Source: Limnohabitans sp.
GTDB lineage: Bacteria; Pseudomonadota; Gammaproteobacteria; Burkholderiales; Burkholderiaceae_C
Assembly: GCA_030158125.1 (NCBI GenBank)
Contig: JAOATL010000024.1
Location: 186,001 to 250,000 of the forward strand
Length of the DNA: 64,000 bases
Reading direction: 5' to 3'
Positions within the stretch are counted from its first letter, which is position 1; each line of letters starts with the position of its first letter. The translations under genes and the position numbers were made by a program. Shown piece after piece: positions 39,020 through 49,793 of the stretch. A model generated the notes under the pieces. It saw only the letters and a program-made list of their open reading frames with translations. It had not been told where the DNA came from and did not search any database.

Positions 39020-39502
39020 ATGCAACGTTCAAAAAATGATGTGTGGGTGGGCTTGTTTGTGTTGATTGGCTTGGCAGCCGTGCTGTTCCTGGCCCTCAAG
39101 TCGGCCAACTTGTTGCAATTCAGCTGGCACAAGGACTACGCCGTCACTGCCAAGTTTGACAACATCGGGGGACTCAAAAAAGGGGCCGCGGTCAAAAGTG
39201 CCGGTGTGGTGGTGGGCCGTGTGGACAACATTCAGTTTGACGACGACAGCTACCAAGCCAAGGTCAGTTTGGCGCTGGAAACCAAATACGTTTTCCCCAA
39301 AGACAGCTCCTTGAAAATTCTCACCAGTGGTTTGCTGGGTGAGCAGTATGTGGGCATCGTGGCCGGTGCCGATGAACAAAATTTAGTCGCAGGTGACAAC
39401 ATCGGTTCAACGCAATCTGCGGTGGTCCTTGAGAACTTGATCAGCCAGTTTTTGTACAGCAAAGCAGCCGACCCTGCTCCGACTGCTTCAGGATCAAAAT
39501 AA
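39020..39502 (+). CDS. mlaD: Phospholipid-binding MCE-domain protein MlaD
   Basis: 160 residues from the ATG at 39020, which stands five bases from AGGAGG; the GTG just before it is too close. One transmembrane anchor (VWVGLFVLIGLAAVLFLAL) is followed by a single MCE domain (AKFDNIGGLKKGAAVKSAGVVVGRV), then SSLKILTSGLLGEQYVGIVAG. MlaD forms a hexameric ring in the periplasm that carries lipid between MlaC and MlaFE. Its TAA shares its last base with the mlaA start. Confidence 0.95.
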   Translation: MQRSKNDVWVGLFVLIGLAAVLFLALKSANLLQFSWHKDYAVTAKFDNIGGLKKGAAVKSAGVVVGRVDNIQFDDDSYQAKVSLALETKYVFPKDSSLKILTSGLLGEQYVGIVAGADEQNLVAGDNIGSTQSAVVLENLISQFLYSKAADPAPTASGSK

Positions 39503-40302
39503 TGCTCTTTTCTTGGCGCGTTACGGGTGTGCTTTTAGCGCTCTTGTGCTTGCAAGGCTGTGCCTCGTTGCGTGGTCCCGATCCTTCAGACCCCTTAGAG
39601 CCTCTCAATCGCAAGGTCACGGCGTTCAACGACGTGGCCGATGATTTGGTATTGCGCCCAGTGGCCGTCTTCTATGGTCAGGTGTTGCCCACCGTGGTTC
39701 GAAAAGGCATCAGTAACTTTTTCAGCAATCAAAGCGATGTGATGTCCGTCTTCAACAGTCTGGCCCAGTTGAAACTGGAGGCTGCATCGCGCAACGCCAT
39801 GCGCGTAGCGATCAACACCACAGTGGGTTTGGGCGGCATCATTGACTGGGCTTCCGAGTTTCGAATCGACAAGCACAAGGAAGACTTTGGTCAAACCATG
39901 GCGTACTGGGGGGTGTCTTCTGGCCCTTACGTGGTGTTGCCATTTTTTGGCCCGTCCACCGTTCGTGACAGTGCCGGTTTGTGGGTCGACACCAAAACCG
40001 ACGTGAACCAGCAAGTCACTGACATTGGCGCCCGCAACACCCTCACCATGCTGCGTCTGACGGACAAACGCGAACGCTATTTGTCCTTGTCTGATGCCGT
40101 CAAGCAGGCCTCCTTAGACCCCTATTCTTTCACCCGTGATGCGTATTTGCAAAAGCGTTTGAACGACATTTACGATGGCAACCCACCCATGACGGACGAT
40201 TTTGACGATCCAGATCAACCGGCACCGTTGGTTGCGCCCAATCAGCCCGCCACAGCACCAGTACCTGTACCAGCACCTTCAGAGCCGCCAGCAAAACCTT
40301 AG
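39502..40302 (+). CDS. mlaA: Outer-membrane lipoprotein MlaA (VacJ)
   Basis: 266 residues. A lipoprotein signal ends in LQGC (Cys20). DPLEPLNRKVTAFNDVADDLVLRPVA is the MlaA signature, and NAMRVAINTTVGLGGIIDWASE and DFGQTMAYWGVSSGPYVVLPFFGPSTVRD are hallmark segments. It forms a channel in the outer membrane that removes misplaced phospholipid and hands it to MlaC. The tail (residues about 235-266) is Pro-rich. Placement between mlaD and mlaC is the Burkholderiales arrangement, unlike E. coli where vacJ is separate. Confidence 0.96.
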   Translation: MLFSWRVTGVLLALLCLQGCASLRGPDPSDPLEPLNRKVTAFNDVADDLVLRPVAVFYGQVLPTVVRKGISNFFSNQSDVMSVFNSLAQLKLEAASRNAMRVAINTTVGLGGIIDWASEFRIDKHKEDFGQTMAYWGVSSGPYVVLPFFGPSTVRDSAGLWVDTKTDVNQQVTDIGARNTLTMLRLTDKRERYLSLSDAVKQASLDPYSFTRDAYLQKRLNDIYDGNPPMTDDFDDPDQPAPLVAPNQPATAPVPVPAPSEPPAKP

Positions 40303-40385
40303 CTTTGAGTTGAAGAGAGTGGTTTAATCAACTTTTTGAAAGCTGGCGCGTTAAAGGGCTAGACGCTCTTTATGATGGACCCCCT

Positions 40386-41024
40386 ATGAACCGCAAATTT
40401 CTAACCCCCTTCATTCACTTATTCATGGCGCTGGGCCTGGTGTTTGGTGCCGGCAGTGTGGTGGCTGCCGATGAAGCGCCAGATGCGTTCATCAAACGCA
40501 TTTCAAATGAAACGCTGGATGCTGTTCGTGCTGACAAAAGCATCAAGGCCGGAGACATCAACAAAACCATGCAACTGGTCGACAGCAAATTGATGCAGCA
40601 CGTCAATTTCCGCCGCATGACGGCACTGGCCACTGGACCGGGTTGGCGCAAGACCACCCCCGAGCAGCAAACGCGTTTGCAAGAAGAGTTCAAACTCTTG
40701 CTGATTCGCACGTACTCCGGTGCGCTCAGTCAAATCAGTGACCAAGTGATTGAAGTCAAGCCTTTGCGCGGTGCCACAGATGACAAAAATCTGGTGGTGC
40801 AAACTGAAGTCAAAGGCAAAGGCGAGCCCATTCAGCTCGACTACCGTTTGGAAAAGACACCTGGTGAGGGTGCAGGCTGGAAAATTTTTGACCTGAACGT
40901 CATGGGCATTTGGTTGGTTGAAAATTATCGCTCGCAGTTTTCCAAAGAAATCAATGCAGGTGGTGTGGACGGTTTGATCAAAAGCTTGTCCGAGCGCAAC
41001 AAATCCAACGCCAAAAAAGCGTAA
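40386..41024 (+). CDS. mlaC: Periplasmic phospholipid-binding protein MlaC
   Basis: 212 residues with a signal peptide (FIHLFMALGLVFGAGSVVAAD). VDSKLMQHVNFRRMTALATGPGWRKTTPEQQTRLQEEFKLLLIRTYSGAL is the MlaC/Tol-Ttg2D family core, followed by DYRLEKTPGEGAGWKIFDLNVMGIWLVENYRSQF. MlaC shuttles phospholipid through the periplasm between MlaA and MlaD. An 83-base gap separates it from mlaA; a role for that gap is not evident. mlaB follows after 17 bases. Confidence 0.96.
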   Translation: MNRKFLTPFIHLFMALGLVFGAGSVVAADEAPDAFIKRISNETLDAVRADKSIKAGDINKTMQLVDSKLMQHVNFRRMTALATGPGWRKTTPEQQTRLQEEFKLLLIRTYSGALSQISDQVIEVKPLRGATDDKNLVVQTEVKGKGEPIQLDYRLEKTPGEGAGWKIFDLNVMGIWLVENYRSQFSKEINAGGVDGLIKSLSERNKSNAKKA

Positions 41025-41041
41025 GCCGCTGGCTTCAGACC

Positions 41042-41326
41042 ATGTCGACTGCTCGCCTCATTCTCCCCGCTGACTTGCGCCACAGCAACGCACCGGCGTG
41101 TCTGGCGCAGCTGCAACTGCAAATTCGCAACAGCCCCCATGCCGAAGTTGAAATTGAGGCGGGTCAGCTGGCCAATTTTGATTCTTCAGCGTTGGCCGTG
41201 CTGCTGGGCTGCCGCCGCGAGGCTGAAAGTTTGACCAAAACCTTGAAATTCAAGCAGTTCCCAGCCAAATTACGCGAATTGGCCACGCTTTATGGCGTTT
41301 CAGAGCTCTTGGTCGAAAGCGCATGA
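41042..41326 (+). CDS. mlaB: STAS-domain protein MlaB
   Basis: 94 residues with a STAS fold. AEVEIEAGQLANFDSSALAVLLGCRREAESLTKTLKF contains the conserved DSSALAVLL helix that contacts the ATPase MlaF, and ELATLYGVSELL is the usual end. MlaB stabilises and regulates MlaF on the cytoplasmic side. It is the last gene of mlaFEDACB; the next ABC transporter gene begins 18 bases later. Confidence 0.93.
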   Translation: MSTARLILPADLRHSNAPACLAQLQLQIRNSPHAEVEIEAGQLANFDSSALAVLLGCRREAESLTKTLKFKQFPAKLRELATLYGVSELLVESA

Positions 41327-41344
41327 CCGTAAAATAGAGGGCTC

Positions 41345-42262
41345 ATGCCCGCCATCTCTTTTCAATCCGTATCCAAAACATTCCCTGCCAAATCTGCTGG
41401 CAGTCAGCCTTTCAAGGCCCTCAACGATGTCAGCTTTGACATTGAAGAAGGGGAATTTTTTGGCCTGCTAGGCCCCAACGGTGCCGGTAAAACCACGCTC
41501 ATCAGCATCTTGGCCGGCTTGGCCAAGGCCAGCGAGGGTCGTGTCTTGGTCCACGGCCACGATGTACAAACCGATTACGTGCAAAGTCGACGTTTGCTTG
41601 GCGTGGTGCCACAAGAGCTGGTGTTTGACCCCTTTTTCTCAGTGCGTGAAGCGTTGCGATTTCAGTCGGGCTATTTTGGCGTCAAACGCAACGATGCTTG
41701 GATTGACGAGTTGCTCGACAGCTTGGGTTTGGCAGACAAAGCCAACGCCAACATGCGCCAGTTGTCCGGCGGTATGAAGCGCCGCGTGTTGGTGGCGCAA
41801 GCCCTGGTGCACAAGCCGCGCGTCATTGTGCTGGACGAGCCCACCGCGGGTGTCGACGTCGAGTTGCGTCAAACGCTTTGGCAATTCATTGCCAAGCTCA
41901 ACCGCGAAGGCAGTACCGTGCTGCTCACCACACATTACTTAGAAGAGGCTGAAGCTTTGTGTGGCCGTTTGGCCATGCTCAAGCAGGGTCGAGTGTTGGC
42001 CTTGGCCAGCACGTCTGAGTTGCTCAAATCCGCTTCCAGCAATGTGTTGCGTTTCAAACTCGATGGTCAATTGCCTGCAGAGTTGGCCGCCAAAGCGCGT
42101 ATCACAGGTCGCATCGTTCAGTTTCCTGCCCACAACGCGGTTGAAATTGAAACCTATTTGGCCGCCGTGCGACAAGCCGGACTGGTGGCTGAAGACGTTG
42201 AAATCCGCAAGGCCGATTTAGAAGATGTGTTTTTGGATGTGATGGCTGAGGGGCAATCATGA
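41345..42262 (+). CDS. ABC-2 type exporter ATPase (YadG-like)
   Basis: 305 residues. Walker A GPNGAGKTTLISILAGL, signature LSGGMKRRVLVAQALVH, Walker B VIVLDEPTAGVDVELR, and TTHYLEEAEALCGRLAMLKQGRVLA are all standard for DrrA/YadG-type exporters. The C-terminal domain ends with an EVEIRKADLEDVFLDVM-like segment typical of this subfamily. It overlaps its permease by ATGA. Position after mla suggests co-transcription, but the exported substrate is unknown. Confidence 0.92.
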   Translation: MPAISFQSVSKTFPAKSAGSQPFKALNDVSFDIEEGEFFGLLGPNGAGKTTLISILAGLAKASEGRVLVHGHDVQTDYVQSRRLLGVVPQELVFDPFFSVREALRFQSGYFGVKRNDAWIDELLDSLGLADKANANMRQLSGGMKRRVLVAQALVHKPRVIVLDEPTAGVDVELRQTLWQFIAKLNREGSTVLLTTHYLEEAEALCGRLAMLKQGRVLALASTSELLKSASSNVLRFKLDGQLPAELAAKARITGRIVQFPAHNAVEIETYLAAVRQAGLVAEDVEIRKADLEDVFLDVMAEGQS

Positions 42263-43014
42263 ACGGTTGGCGCATGTTGTTTTACAAAGAGGTGTTGCGC
42301 TTCTGGAAGGTTTCCTTTCAGACCATCGCGGCACCGGTGCTCACGTCGGTGTTGTACATGATGATTTTTGGCCACGTCTTGGAAGACCATGTGAAGGTCT
42401 ACGACAGCGTGCCGTACACCGCATTTTTATTGCCAGGGCTCATCATGATGAGTGTGTTGCAAAACGCCTTTGCCAACAGCTCGTCCAGTTTGGTTCAAAG
42501 CAAAATCATGGGCAACCTGGTGTTCTTGTTGTTGACGCCCTTGTCGCATTGGCACTGGTTCGTGGCCTATGTTGGCTCTGCCATGTTGCGAGGTTTGGCT
42601 GTTGGTATGGGCGTTTTTGCGGTCACAGTTTGGTTTGCACCTCTGCAGTACCAGGCGCCTGTTTGGATCTTGGTCTTTGCCTTCATGGGAGCTGCTTTGT
42701 TGGGCACCTTGGGTTTGGTGGCAGGTTTGTGGTCTGAAAAGTTTGACCAAATGGCAGCGTTCCAAAGCTTTGTCATCATGCCCATGACGTTTTTGTCGGG
42801 CGTGTTTTATTCCATTCATTCTTTGCCATCTTTTTGGCAGGGACTGAGTCACCTCAACCCTTTCTTTTACATGATCGATGGGTTTCGATACGGCTTCTTT
42901 GGCCAAAGCGATGTGTCGCCTTGGACCAGTTTGGCCGTGGTCTCAGCGGCCTTGTTGGGCGTCGGTACATTGGCAATTCAATTGCTGAAAACAGGCTACA
43001 AGATCAGAGGCTGA
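42259..43014 (+). CDS. ABC-2 type exporter permease (YadH-like)
   Basis: 251 residues, six transmembrane helices. LFYKEVLRFWKVSFQTIAAPVLTSVLYMMIFG is the ABC-2 membrane start; MSVLQNAFANSSSSLVQSKIMGNLVFLLLTPLSHWHWF and MTFLSGVFYSIHSLPSFWQGLSHLNPFFYMIDGFRYGFFG are hallmark segments of YadH. It works with the ATPase encoded just before. Substrate unknown. Confidence 0.92.
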   Translation: MNGWRMLFYKEVLRFWKVSFQTIAAPVLTSVLYMMIFGHVLEDHVKVYDSVPYTAFLLPGLIMMSVLQNAFANSSSSLVQSKIMGNLVFLLLTPLSHWHWFVAYVGSAMLRGLAVGMGVFAVTVWFAPLQYQAPVWILVFAFMGAALLGTLGLVAGLWSEKFDQMAAFQSFVIMPMTFLSGVFYSIHSLPSFWQGLSHLNPFFYMIDGFRYGFFGQSDVSPWTSLAVVSAALLGVGTLAIQLLKTGYKIRG

Positions 43015-43039
43015 GTCGATACTTCCAGAGCCAATTCAT

Positions 43040-43282
43040 ATGACAGCAGAACAAATTCAAGCCATGATTGCCGCAGGCCTGGCCTGCCAACACCTCGAAG
43101 TGGATGGCGATGGCCGGCACTGGCAAGCAGTGGTGGTGTCTGAGCAGTTTGAAGGCCTTCGCCTCATTGCACGGCATCAAAAGGTGTATGCCACCTTGGG
43201 CAACAAAATGCAAAATGACGAGGTGCATGCCTTGTCGATGAAAACCTTCACGCCCGCAGAGTGGGCCAAAGCGCAGGCTTAA
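43040..43282 (+). CDS. ibaG: BolA-family protein IbaG (YrbA)
   Basis: 80 residues. DGRHWQAVVVSEQFEGLRLIARHQKVYATLGNKM has the BolA fold, and NDEVHALSMKTFTPAEW is the conserved BolA C-terminus with its histidine; another His is at HLEVDG in the IbaG manner. IbaG binds iron-sulfur clusters with monothiol glutaredoxin and is linked to acid and envelope stress. Location between mla genes and murA is shared with E. coli (mlaFEDCB-ibaG-murA). Confidence 0.93.
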   Translation: MTAEQIQAMIAAGLACQHLEVDGDGRHWQAVVVSEQFEGLRLIARHQKVYATLGNKMQNDEVHALSMKTFTPAEWAKAQA

Positions 43283-43318
43283 GCCGTCGCTTTTAGAAAA
43301 ACACCAGACCCACACAAC

Positions 43319-44584
43319 ATGGACAAACTCATTATTCGGGGTGGTCATTCTTTGAATGGCGCCATTGACATTTCCGGCGCCAAGAATGCCGCCTTGCCAG
43401 AATTGTGCGCTGCTTTGCTCACCGCGCAGCCGGTGGTGTTGCGCAACGTGCCACGTTTGCAAGATGTCAGCACCATGCTCAAACTCATCCGCAACATGGG
43501 CGTCACGTGCTCGCATGAAGAGGATGGCACCGTCCATTTGGACGCCGGCGGCTTGAACAACCCCGAGGCACCTTACGAAATGGTGAAAACCATGCGTGCA
43601 TCGGTCTTGGCTTTGGGGCCATTGCTGGCGCGCTTTGGTGAGGCCCGTGTGTCGTTGCCGGGTGGCTGTGCCATCGGTTCACGTCCTGTCGACCAGCACA
43701 TCAAAGGCTTGCAGGCCATGGGTGCCCAAATTGCAGTGGAGCACGGCTACATGGTCGCAAGTTTGGCCAACGGCCGCACGCGCCTCAAAGGCGCTCGCAT
43801 TGCCACCGACATGGTCACCGTGACAGGTACCGAAAACTTTTTGATGGCGGCAGCTTTGGCAGAAGGTGAAACCGTTTTAGAGAATGCAGCTCAAGAGCCT
43901 GAAATTCCGGACTTGGCTGAAATGCTCATTCGCATGGGGGCCAAAATTGAAGGTCATGGCACCAGCCGCATTCACATTCAGGGCGTTGAGTCTTTGAAGG
44001 GTTGCGACCACGCTGTGGTGGCCGATCGCATTGAGGCCGGAACCTTCTTGTGTGCTGTGGCTGCCACGGGTGGCGATGTGGTGCTGAATCATGCACGGGC
44101 TGACCACATGGATGCCGTGATCGACAAACTGCGCGATGCCGGAGCCACCATTGAGGTGGGCGCCGATTTTGTGCGTGTCAAAGCCTCAGGTCGCATGAAA
44201 GCACAAAGTTTCAGAACCACCGAGTACCCTGGTTTCCCAACCGACATGCAAGCCCAATTCATGGCGCTCAATTGCATTGCCGATGGCACCAGCAAAGTCA
44301 CAGAAACCATTTTTGAAAACCGCTTCATGCACGTCAATGAGTTGGTGCGTTTGGGTGCCAACATCCAAATTGATGGCAAAGTGTCTGTGGTGCAGGGCGT
44401 GCCCCAACTCTCAGGTGCCACCGTCATGGCCACCGACTTGCGCGCATCCGCCAGTTTGGTCATTGCCGGTTTGGTCGCGGAAGGCGAAACCATTGTCGAC
44501 CGCATCTATCACCTGGACCGCGGCTATGACCGCATGGAAGCCAAATTGCGCAAAGTGGGCGCACAGATTGAGCGCTCAAAGTGA
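43319..44584 (+). CDS. murA: UDP-N-acetylglucosamine 1-carboxyvinyltransferase
   Basis: 421 residues. It transfers enolpyruvate from PEP to UDP-GlcNAc, the first committed step of peptidoglycan synthesis, and is the fosfomycin target. Lys23-Asn24 ([10 protein letters not shown]) and the catalytic Cys117 in [17 protein letters not shown] are present, as is the loop [16 protein letters not shown]. The cysteine means it should be fosfomycin-sensitive in type. It lies 36 bases after ibaG and 46 before hisG. Confidence 0.98.
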   Translation: MDKLIIRGGHSLNGAIDISGAKNAALPELCAALLTAQPVVLRNVPRLQDVSTMLKLIRNMGVTCSHEEDGTVHLDAGGLNNPEAPYEMVKTMRASVLALGPLLARFGEARVSLPGGCAIGSRPVDQHIKGLQAMGAQIAVEHGYMVASLANGRTRLKGARIATDMVTVTGTENFLMAAALAEGETVLENAAQEPEIPDLAEMLIRMGAKIEGHGTSRIHIQGVESLKGCDHAVVADRIEAGTFLCAVAATGGDVVLNHARADHMDAVIDKLRDAGATIEVGADFVRVKASGRMKAQSFRTTEYPGFPTDMQAQFMALNCIADGTSKVTETIFENRFMHVNELVRLGANIQIDGKVSVVQGVPQLSGATVMATDLRASASLVIAGLVAEGETIVDRIYHLDRGYDRMEAKLRKVGAQIERSK

Positions 44585-44630
44585 CGCCACTGACCCCGAA
44601 CACCGAACGCACGACCTCACAGGAACTGAC

Positions 44631-45293
44631 ATGATCACCTTGGCCTTGTCCAAAGGACGCATTTTTGATGAAACATTGCCGCTGCTCAAAGCCGCTGGCA
44701 TTGAAGTTTTAGAAGATCCCGAAACGTCTCGCAAATTGATTTTGCCCACCAACCAAGCCGGTGTGCGCGTGGTCTTGGTGCGTGCCACCGATGTGCCCAC
44801 CTATGTGGAATACGGCGGTGCCGATTTGGGTGTCACAGGCAAAGACACCTTGATCGAACACGGCGGACATGGCTTGTACCAGCCCCTCGATTTGCAAATT
44901 GCCAAATGCCGCATGAGTGTGGCGGTTCGCGCAGACTACGACTACGCCACAGCGGTGCGCTCGGGCTCACGTTTGAAAGTGGCCACCAAGTACACCAACA
45001 TTGCGCGTGAATTTTTTGCGCAAAAAGGCGTGCACGTCGATTTGATCAAGCTCTATGGCAGCATGGAGTTGGCGCCTCTCACGGGTTTGGCCGATGCCAT
45101 CGTCGACTTGGTCTCTACCGGCAGCACCCTCAAAGCCAACCACCTCATAGAAGTCGAGCGCATCATGGACATCAGCTCTCGCTTGGTGGTGAACCAAGCG
45201 TCGCTCAAACTCAAGCAAGAACCCATCCGCGCCATCATTGAAGCCTTTGCGGGCGCTGTGGCTGCGGGTCAAACGGCCAAAGCTTCAAAATAA
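44631..45293 (+). CDS. hisG: ATP phosphoribosyltransferase, short form (catalytic subunit)
   Basis: 220 residues, first enzyme of histidine synthesis. [19 protein letters not shown] opens the catalytic fold, [14 protein letters not shown] binds PRPP/ATP, and [29 protein letters not shown] carries the phosphate-binding loop. It lacks the C-terminal histidine-binding domain of the long form, so it should need the HisZ regulatory subunit, which is not in the window. First gene of the his cluster. Confidence 0.97.
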   Translation: MITLALSKGRIFDETLPLLKAAGIEVLEDPETSRKLILPTNQAGVRVVLVRATDVPTYVEYGGADLGVTGKDTLIEHGGHGLYQPLDLQIAKCRMSVAVRADYDYATAVRSGSRLKVATKYTNIAREFFAQKGVHVDLIKLYGSMELAPLTGLADAIVDLVSTGSTLKANHLIEVERIMDISSRLVVNQASLKLKQEPIRAIIEAFAGAVAAGQTAKASK

Positions 45294-45313
45294 TTTCCAC
45301 ACAAAGAAATCCG

Positions 45314-46660
45314 ATGACTGCGCTGATTGCCAAAGCCCTGCGTTTAAGTACCACCGATGCCGATTTTGAAACCACATTTCAAACGCGTTTGCATTGGTCC
45401 GCAGACGCAGATGCAGCCATCGAGTCCCGCGTGGCCGAAATCTTGGCCGATGTACAACGACGCGGCGACCCGGCAGTGCTTGAGTACACACAGCGTTTCG
45501 ATGGTCTCAAAGCCCCAGACGTGCAAGCCTTGATGCTGACGCAGGCTGAACTCAAGGCGGCATTTGACGGTTTGCCCGCTGCACAAAAAGACGCATTGCA
45601 AGCTGCTGCCAAGCGTGTTCGCACCTACCACGAAGCGCAAAAGAAAGCTTCAGGCGAAAGCTGGTCTTACACCGACGAGCACGGCACCTTGCTGGGTCAA
45701 AAAGTGACGCCCTTGGACCGTGTGGGCATTTATGTGCCCGGCGGCAAAGCAGCATATCCATCCTCGGTCTTGATGAATGCCATTCCGGCACATGTGGCCG
45801 GCGTCGAAGAAATCATCATGGTGGTGCCAACACCACAAGGCGTGAAAAACCCCTTGGTCTTGGCCGCCGCCTATGTGGCCGGTGTGTCGCGCGCCTTCAC
45901 CATCGGTGGTGCACAAGCCGTTGCAGCACTTGCATTTGGCACGGCCACAGTGCCCAAGGTCGACAAAATTACCGGCCCAGGCAATGCCTATGTGGCCAGT
46001 GCCAAGAAGCGCGTGTTTGGCACCGTGGGCATTGACATGATTGCAGGCCCTAGCGAAATTTTGGTGTTGGCCGATGGCAGCACACCGCCCGAGTGGGTGG
46101 CCATGGACTTGTTCTCGCAAGCCGAGCACGACGAGTTGGCGCAAAGCATTTTGCTGTGTCCCGATGCGGCCTACATCGACAAAGTGCAAGCGGCCATCGA
46201 TCGGTTGCTGCCCACCTTGCCGCGCGCCGAGATCATTGCCAAGTCCCTGAATGACCGCGGCGCCCTCATTCAAACACGCAGCATGGAAGAGGCCTGCCAC
46301 ATCAGCAACCGCATTGCCCCCGAACACTTGGAAGTGTCCAGCCGCAACCCGCATGCATGGGAGCCTTTGCTCAAGCATGCGGGCGCCATCTTTTTGGGCG
46401 CGTTCACCAGCGAGTCGCTGGGTGATTACTGCGCTGGCCCCAACCACGTGTTGCCCACCAGTGGCACTGCACGCTTTTCTTCGCCCTTGGGCGTTTACGA
46501 TTTTCAAAAGCGCTCCAGCCTCATTGAGGTGAGCGAAAAGGGCGCGCAAAGCTTGGGCCTCATTGCGGCCGAGTTGGCCTATGGCGAGGGCTTGCAAGCC
46601 CATGCCCGTGCCGCCGAGTTGCGCTTGAACCCTGTGCCGCCACAAAGAGAAACACCATGA
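45314..46660 (+). CDS. hisD: Histidinol dehydrogenase
   Basis: 448 residues. It oxidises L-histidinol to histidine in two NAD-dependent steps with zinc. [30 protein letters not shown] binds [34 protein letters not shown] is the family signature; [13 protein letters not shown] holds zinc ligands Gln and His, and [10 protein letters not shown] the catalytic Glu-His. The start 20 bases after hisG lacks a strong ribosome-binding site. It overlaps hisC by ATGA. Confidence 0.98.
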   Translation: MTALIAKALRLSTTDADFETTFQTRLHWSADADAAIESRVAEILADVQRRGDPAVLEYTQRFDGLKAPDVQALMLTQAELKAAFDGLPAAQKDALQAAAKRVRTYHEAQKKASGESWSYTDEHGTLLGQKVTPLDRVGIYVPGGKAAYPSSVLMNAIPAHVAGVEEIIMVVPTPQGVKNPLVLAAAYVAGVSRAFTIGGAQAVAALAFGTATVPKVDKITGPGNAYVASAKKRVFGTVGIDMIAGPSEILVLADGSTPPEWVAMDLFSQAEHDELAQSILLCPDAAYIDKVQAAIDRLLPTLPRAEIIAKSLNDRGALIQTRSMEEACHISNRIAPEHLEVSSRNPHAWEPLLKHAGAIFLGAFTSESLGDYCAGPNHVLPTSGTARFSSPLGVYDFQKRSSLIEVSEKGAQSLGLIAAELAYGEGLQAHARAAELRLNPVPPQRETP

Positions 46661-47748
46661 GCACCCCTCAAAATTCCGCCGCTTGGCTGAAACACATTCG
46701 CCAAGATGTGCAGTCCATGCACGCCTATGCCATTCAAGATTCAACCGGCATGGTCAAGCTCGATGCTATGGAAAATCCTTTCAGCTTGCCCCCAGAATTG
46801 CAAAAGCAATTGGGCGAGCGTCTGGGCGCCTTGGCCCTGAACCGTTATCCGGGTGACCGCGTCAATGTCTTGCGCGCTGAACTGGCCAAGTATGCGCACA
46901 TGCCAGAAGGCTTTGACATCATGCTGGGCAATGGCTCAGATGAACTCATCACGCTCATTTCGATGGCCTGCGATGTGCCCGGGGCCAGCATTTTGGCGCC
47001 ACTGCCAGGCTTTGTGATGTATGCCATGAGCGCGCAATTGCAAGGCGTGCGCTTTCACGGTGTGCCCCTGATGGCCAACTTTGAATTGGACGAAGCCGCC
47101 ATGCTGAACGCCATTGCCACGCACCAACCGGCGGTGGTTTATTTGGCTTATCCTAACAACCCCACGGGCACCCTGTGGGATGCTGATGTCATTGAGCGCA
47201 TTGTGGTGGCCCAAGGCGAGCAAGGCGGCCTGGTGGTGATGGACGAGGCGTACCAGCCCTTTGCCAGCCAAACTTACATGGACCGCGTTGCGCAACATGG
47301 TCACGTGCTGCTGATGCGCACCTTGTCCAAATTTGGTTTGGCCGGTGTACGTCTGGGTTACATGGTGGGCCCCAAAGCTTTGATTGCCGAAATCGACAAA
47401 GTGCGACCGCCTTACAACATCAGCGTTTTGAATTGCGAATGCGCTTTGTTTGCCCTTGAGCACGCCAACGTGTTTGCCGAACAAGCGGTCAAAATTCGCC
47501 AAGAACGTGAAAAACTCAGCCAGGCGCTGGCCCTTTTACCGGGTGTCCAAGTTTTTCCAAGCCAGGCCAATATGCTCTTGGTTCGTATGCCGGACGCCAC
47601 AAAGTGCTTCGAAGGTATGAAATCGAAAGGCATTTTGGTCAAGAACGTTTCTAAAATGCACCCATTGCTGAGCAACTGTTTGCGCCTCACCGTCGGAACC
47701 CCCGAAGAAAACGTGCGCATGTTGGCAGCACTCAAGGAATCCTTATGA
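46657..47748 (+). CDS. hisC: Histidinol-phosphate aminotransferase
   Basis: 363 residues, a fold-I PLP aminotransferase converting imidazole acetol phosphate to histidinol phosphate. [17 protein letters not shown] is the N-terminal substrate loop; [10 protein letters not shown] binds the cofactor phosphate; [22 protein letters not shown] and the PLP lysine in [20 protein letters not shown] are intact. It overlaps both hisD and hisB by four bases. Confidence 0.97.
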   Translation: MSTPQNSAAWLKHIRQDVQSMHAYAIQDSTGMVKLDAMENPFSLPPELQKQLGERLGALALNRYPGDRVNVLRAELAKYAHMPEGFDIMLGNGSDELITLISMACDVPGASILAPLPGFVMYAMSAQLQGVRFHGVPLMANFELDEAAMLNAIATHQPAVVYLAYPNNPTGTLWDADVIERIVVAQGEQGGLVVMDEAYQPFASQTYMDRVAQHGHVLLMRTLSKFGLAGVRLGYMVGPKALIAEIDKVRPPYNISVLNCECALFALEHANVFAEQAVKIRQEREKLSQALALLPGVQVFPSQANMLLVRMPDATKCFEGMKSKGILVKNVSKMHPLLSNCLRLTVGTPEENVRMLAALKESL

Positions 47749-48341
47749 GCTCACCCCGCGTTGCAGAAGTCACGCGCCAAACTGCAGAAACCCAAATTCG
47801 CGTCAAAGTGAATTTGGACGGTACTGGCCAATCCAGCCTGTCCACGGGCATTGGTTTTTTTGACCACATGCTCGATCAAATTGCACGCCACGGCCTCATC
47901 GACTTAGAAGTCGACGCCAAGGGCGATTTGCACATCGATGGCCACCACACTGTTGAAGATGTCGGCATTACTTTAGGCCAGGCCGTGGCACAAGCCGTGG
48001 GCGACAAAAAAGGTCTGCGCCGTTATGGTCATGCGTATGTGCCCCTCGATGAGGCGCTGTCACGCGTTGTCATCGACTTTTCAGGCCGTCCTGGCTTGGT
48101 CAACCATGTGCCTTTCACCAGCGGCATGGTGGGCGGCTTTGACACCCAGCTCATGCACGAATTTTTCCAAGGCTTTGTGAACCACGCTTTGGTCACTTTG
48201 CACATTGACAACTTGCGTGGCGACAACGCGCACCACCAAGCCGAAACCGTGTTCAAAGCCTTCGCACGTGCTTTGCGTGCCGCGCTCGAAATTGACCCCC
48301 GCGCTGCGGGCATCATTCCTTCCACCAAGGGCTCGCTCTAA
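47745..48341 (+). CDS. hisB: Imidazoleglycerol-phosphate dehydratase
   Basis: 198 residues, the monofunctional dehydratase without the phosphatase domain of E. coli HisB. The two metal-binding histidine clusters are visible: [13 protein letters not shown] with [14 protein letters not shown], and [17 protein letters not shown] with [18 protein letters not shown]. It forms a 24-mer with manganese in other species. The histidinol-phosphate phosphatase must be encoded elsewhere. Confidence 0.98.
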   Translation: MSSPRVAEVTRQTAETQIRVKVNLDGTGQSSLSTGIGFFDHMLDQIARHGLIDLEVDAKGDLHIDGHHTVEDVGITLGQAVAQAVGDKKGLRRYGHAYVPLDEALSRVVIDFSGRPGLVNHVPFTSGMVGGFDTQLMHEFFQGFVNHALVTLHIDNLRGDNAHHQAETVFKAFARALRAALEIDPRAAGIIPSTKGSL

Positions 48342-48343
48342 GC

Positions 48344-49006
48344 ATGTCTGTCAACTCAGTGGCGGTGGTCGATTACGGCATGGGCAATTTGCGCTCAGTC
48401 GCGCAGGCGGTCATTCATGCGGCACAAGACACGGGCGTTGAAGTCAAAATCACGTCCAACCCGCAAGATGTTCGCAACGCTTCACGGGTGGTATTGCCTG
48501 GCCAAGGCGCCATGCCCGATTGCATGCGCGAGCTGCGTGAATCGGGCCTCATGGAAGCTGTGTTGGAAGCTGCCGCCACCAAGCCTTTGTTTGGCGTGTG
48601 CGTGGGCATGCAAATGCTGCTAGACCACAGCGACGAGGGCAACACGCCTGGCTTGGGCTTGATTCATGGCAACGTGATCAAGTTTGATCTGGCGGGCAAA
48701 CTTCAAGTAGATGGCAGCCGGTTCAAAGTACCGCAAATGGGATGGAATCAAGTCAATTTCAGCCGCCATCAAGGTGTGCAGCACCCTGTCTGGGGCGATA
48801 TTCCCAGTGGCAGTTACTTTTATTTTGTGCACAGTTTTTACGCCAAACCCGACAACGCTGCCCACGTGGCCGCAGAAACCGATTACGGTGCTACTTTTGC
48901 CTGTGCCATTGCACGCGATAATTTGTTTGCCACGCAGTTTCACCCTGAAAAAAGCGCCGACCAAGGGTTGGCGCTTTACCGCAACTTCTTGCACTGGCAA
49001 CCCTGA
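48344..49006 (+). CDS. hisH: Imidazole glycerol phosphate synthase, glutaminase subunit
   Basis: 220 residues, a class I glutamine amidotransferase. [16 protein letters not shown] starts the fold; the nucleophile is the cysteine in [19 protein letters not shown], and the His-Glu pair is in [14 protein letters not shown]. It supplies ammonia to HisF, which is encoded further on at 50647. It begins three bases after hisB. Confidence 0.98.
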   Translation: MSVNSVAVVDYGMGNLRSVAQAVIHAAQDTGVEVKITSNPQDVRNASRVVLPGQGAMPDCMRELRESGLMEAVLEAAATKPLFGVCVGMQMLLDHSDEGNTPGLGLIHGNVIKFDLAGKLQVDGSRFKVPQMGWNQVNFSRHQGVQHPVWGDIPSGSYFYFVHSFYAKPDNAAHVAAETDYGATFACAIARDNLFATQFHPEKSADQGLALYRNFLHWQP

Positions 49007-49052
49007 TTTTTTCTTTCATTTTTTCGTTCCACTCTAGCGCTAGCAATACGCC

Positions 49053-49793
49053 ATGATTCTGATACCTGCGATTGACCTCAAAGACGGCCACTGCGTTCGC
49101 CTCAAACAAGGTGACATGGACCAAGCCACCACGTTTGGCGAAGACCCTGCTGCCATGGCCAAAAGTTGGCTTGACAAAGGTGCACGCCGTTTGCATTTGG
49201 TTGACCTGAATGGTGCCTTTGCCGGCAAACCGCAAAACTTTGCGGCCATCAAGTCCATTTTGAAAGAAGTCGGCGACGACATCCCTGTTCAATTGGGCGG
49301 TGGCATTCGCGATCTAGACACCATTGAAAAATACATCGATGGTGGCCTGCGTTACGTCATCATTGGCACCGCAGCGGTTAAAAATCCAGGCTTCTTGCGC
49401 GATGCCTGCAGCGCATTTGGTGGTCACATCATCGTGGGCCTCGATGCCAAAGATGGCAAGGTGGCCACCGATGGTTGGAGCAAGCTCACAGGTCATGAAG
49501 TGGTCGACTTGGCCAAAAAGTTTGAAGACTGGGGCGTTGAGTCCATCATCTACACCGACATTGGCCGCGATGGCATGCTGAGCGGCATCAACATCGAGGC
49601 CACTGTCAAATTGGCGCAAGCCCTCACCATTCCCGTCATCGCCTCAGGCGGCTTGTCCAACATGGCCGACATTGAGCAATTGTGCGCAGTAGAAGGCGAA
49701 GGCGTTGAAGGCGTTATCTGCGGACGTGCCGTTTACTCTGGTGACCTGGATTTCCAAGCAGCCCAGGCCAGGGCCGATGAACTTAACGGCTGA
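49053..49793 (+). CDS. hisA: Phosphoribosylformimino-5-aminoimidazole carboxamide ribotide isomerase
   Basis: 246 residues, a beta/alpha barrel isomerase. [21 protein letters not shown] with the catalytic Asp8, [32 protein letters not shown]-like phosphate loops (here [12 protein letters not shown]), and [16 protein letters not shown] are all present, and [12 protein letters not shown] carries the second catalytic Asp. Its last 17 bases overlap the next gene, a sugar epimerase-like gene placed between hisA and hisF. Confidence 0.97.
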   Translation: MILIPAIDLKDGHCVRLKQGDMDQATTFGEDPAAMAKSWLDKGARRLHLVDLNGAFAGKPQNFAAIKSILKEVGDDIPVQLGGGIRDLDTIEKYIDGGLRYVIIGTAAVKNPGFLRDACSAFGGHIIVGLDAKDGKVATDGWSKLTGHEVVDLAKKFEDWGVESIIYTDIGRDGMLSGINIEATVKLAQALTIPVIASGGLSNMADIEQLCAVEGEGVEGVICGRAVYSGDLDFQAAQARADELNG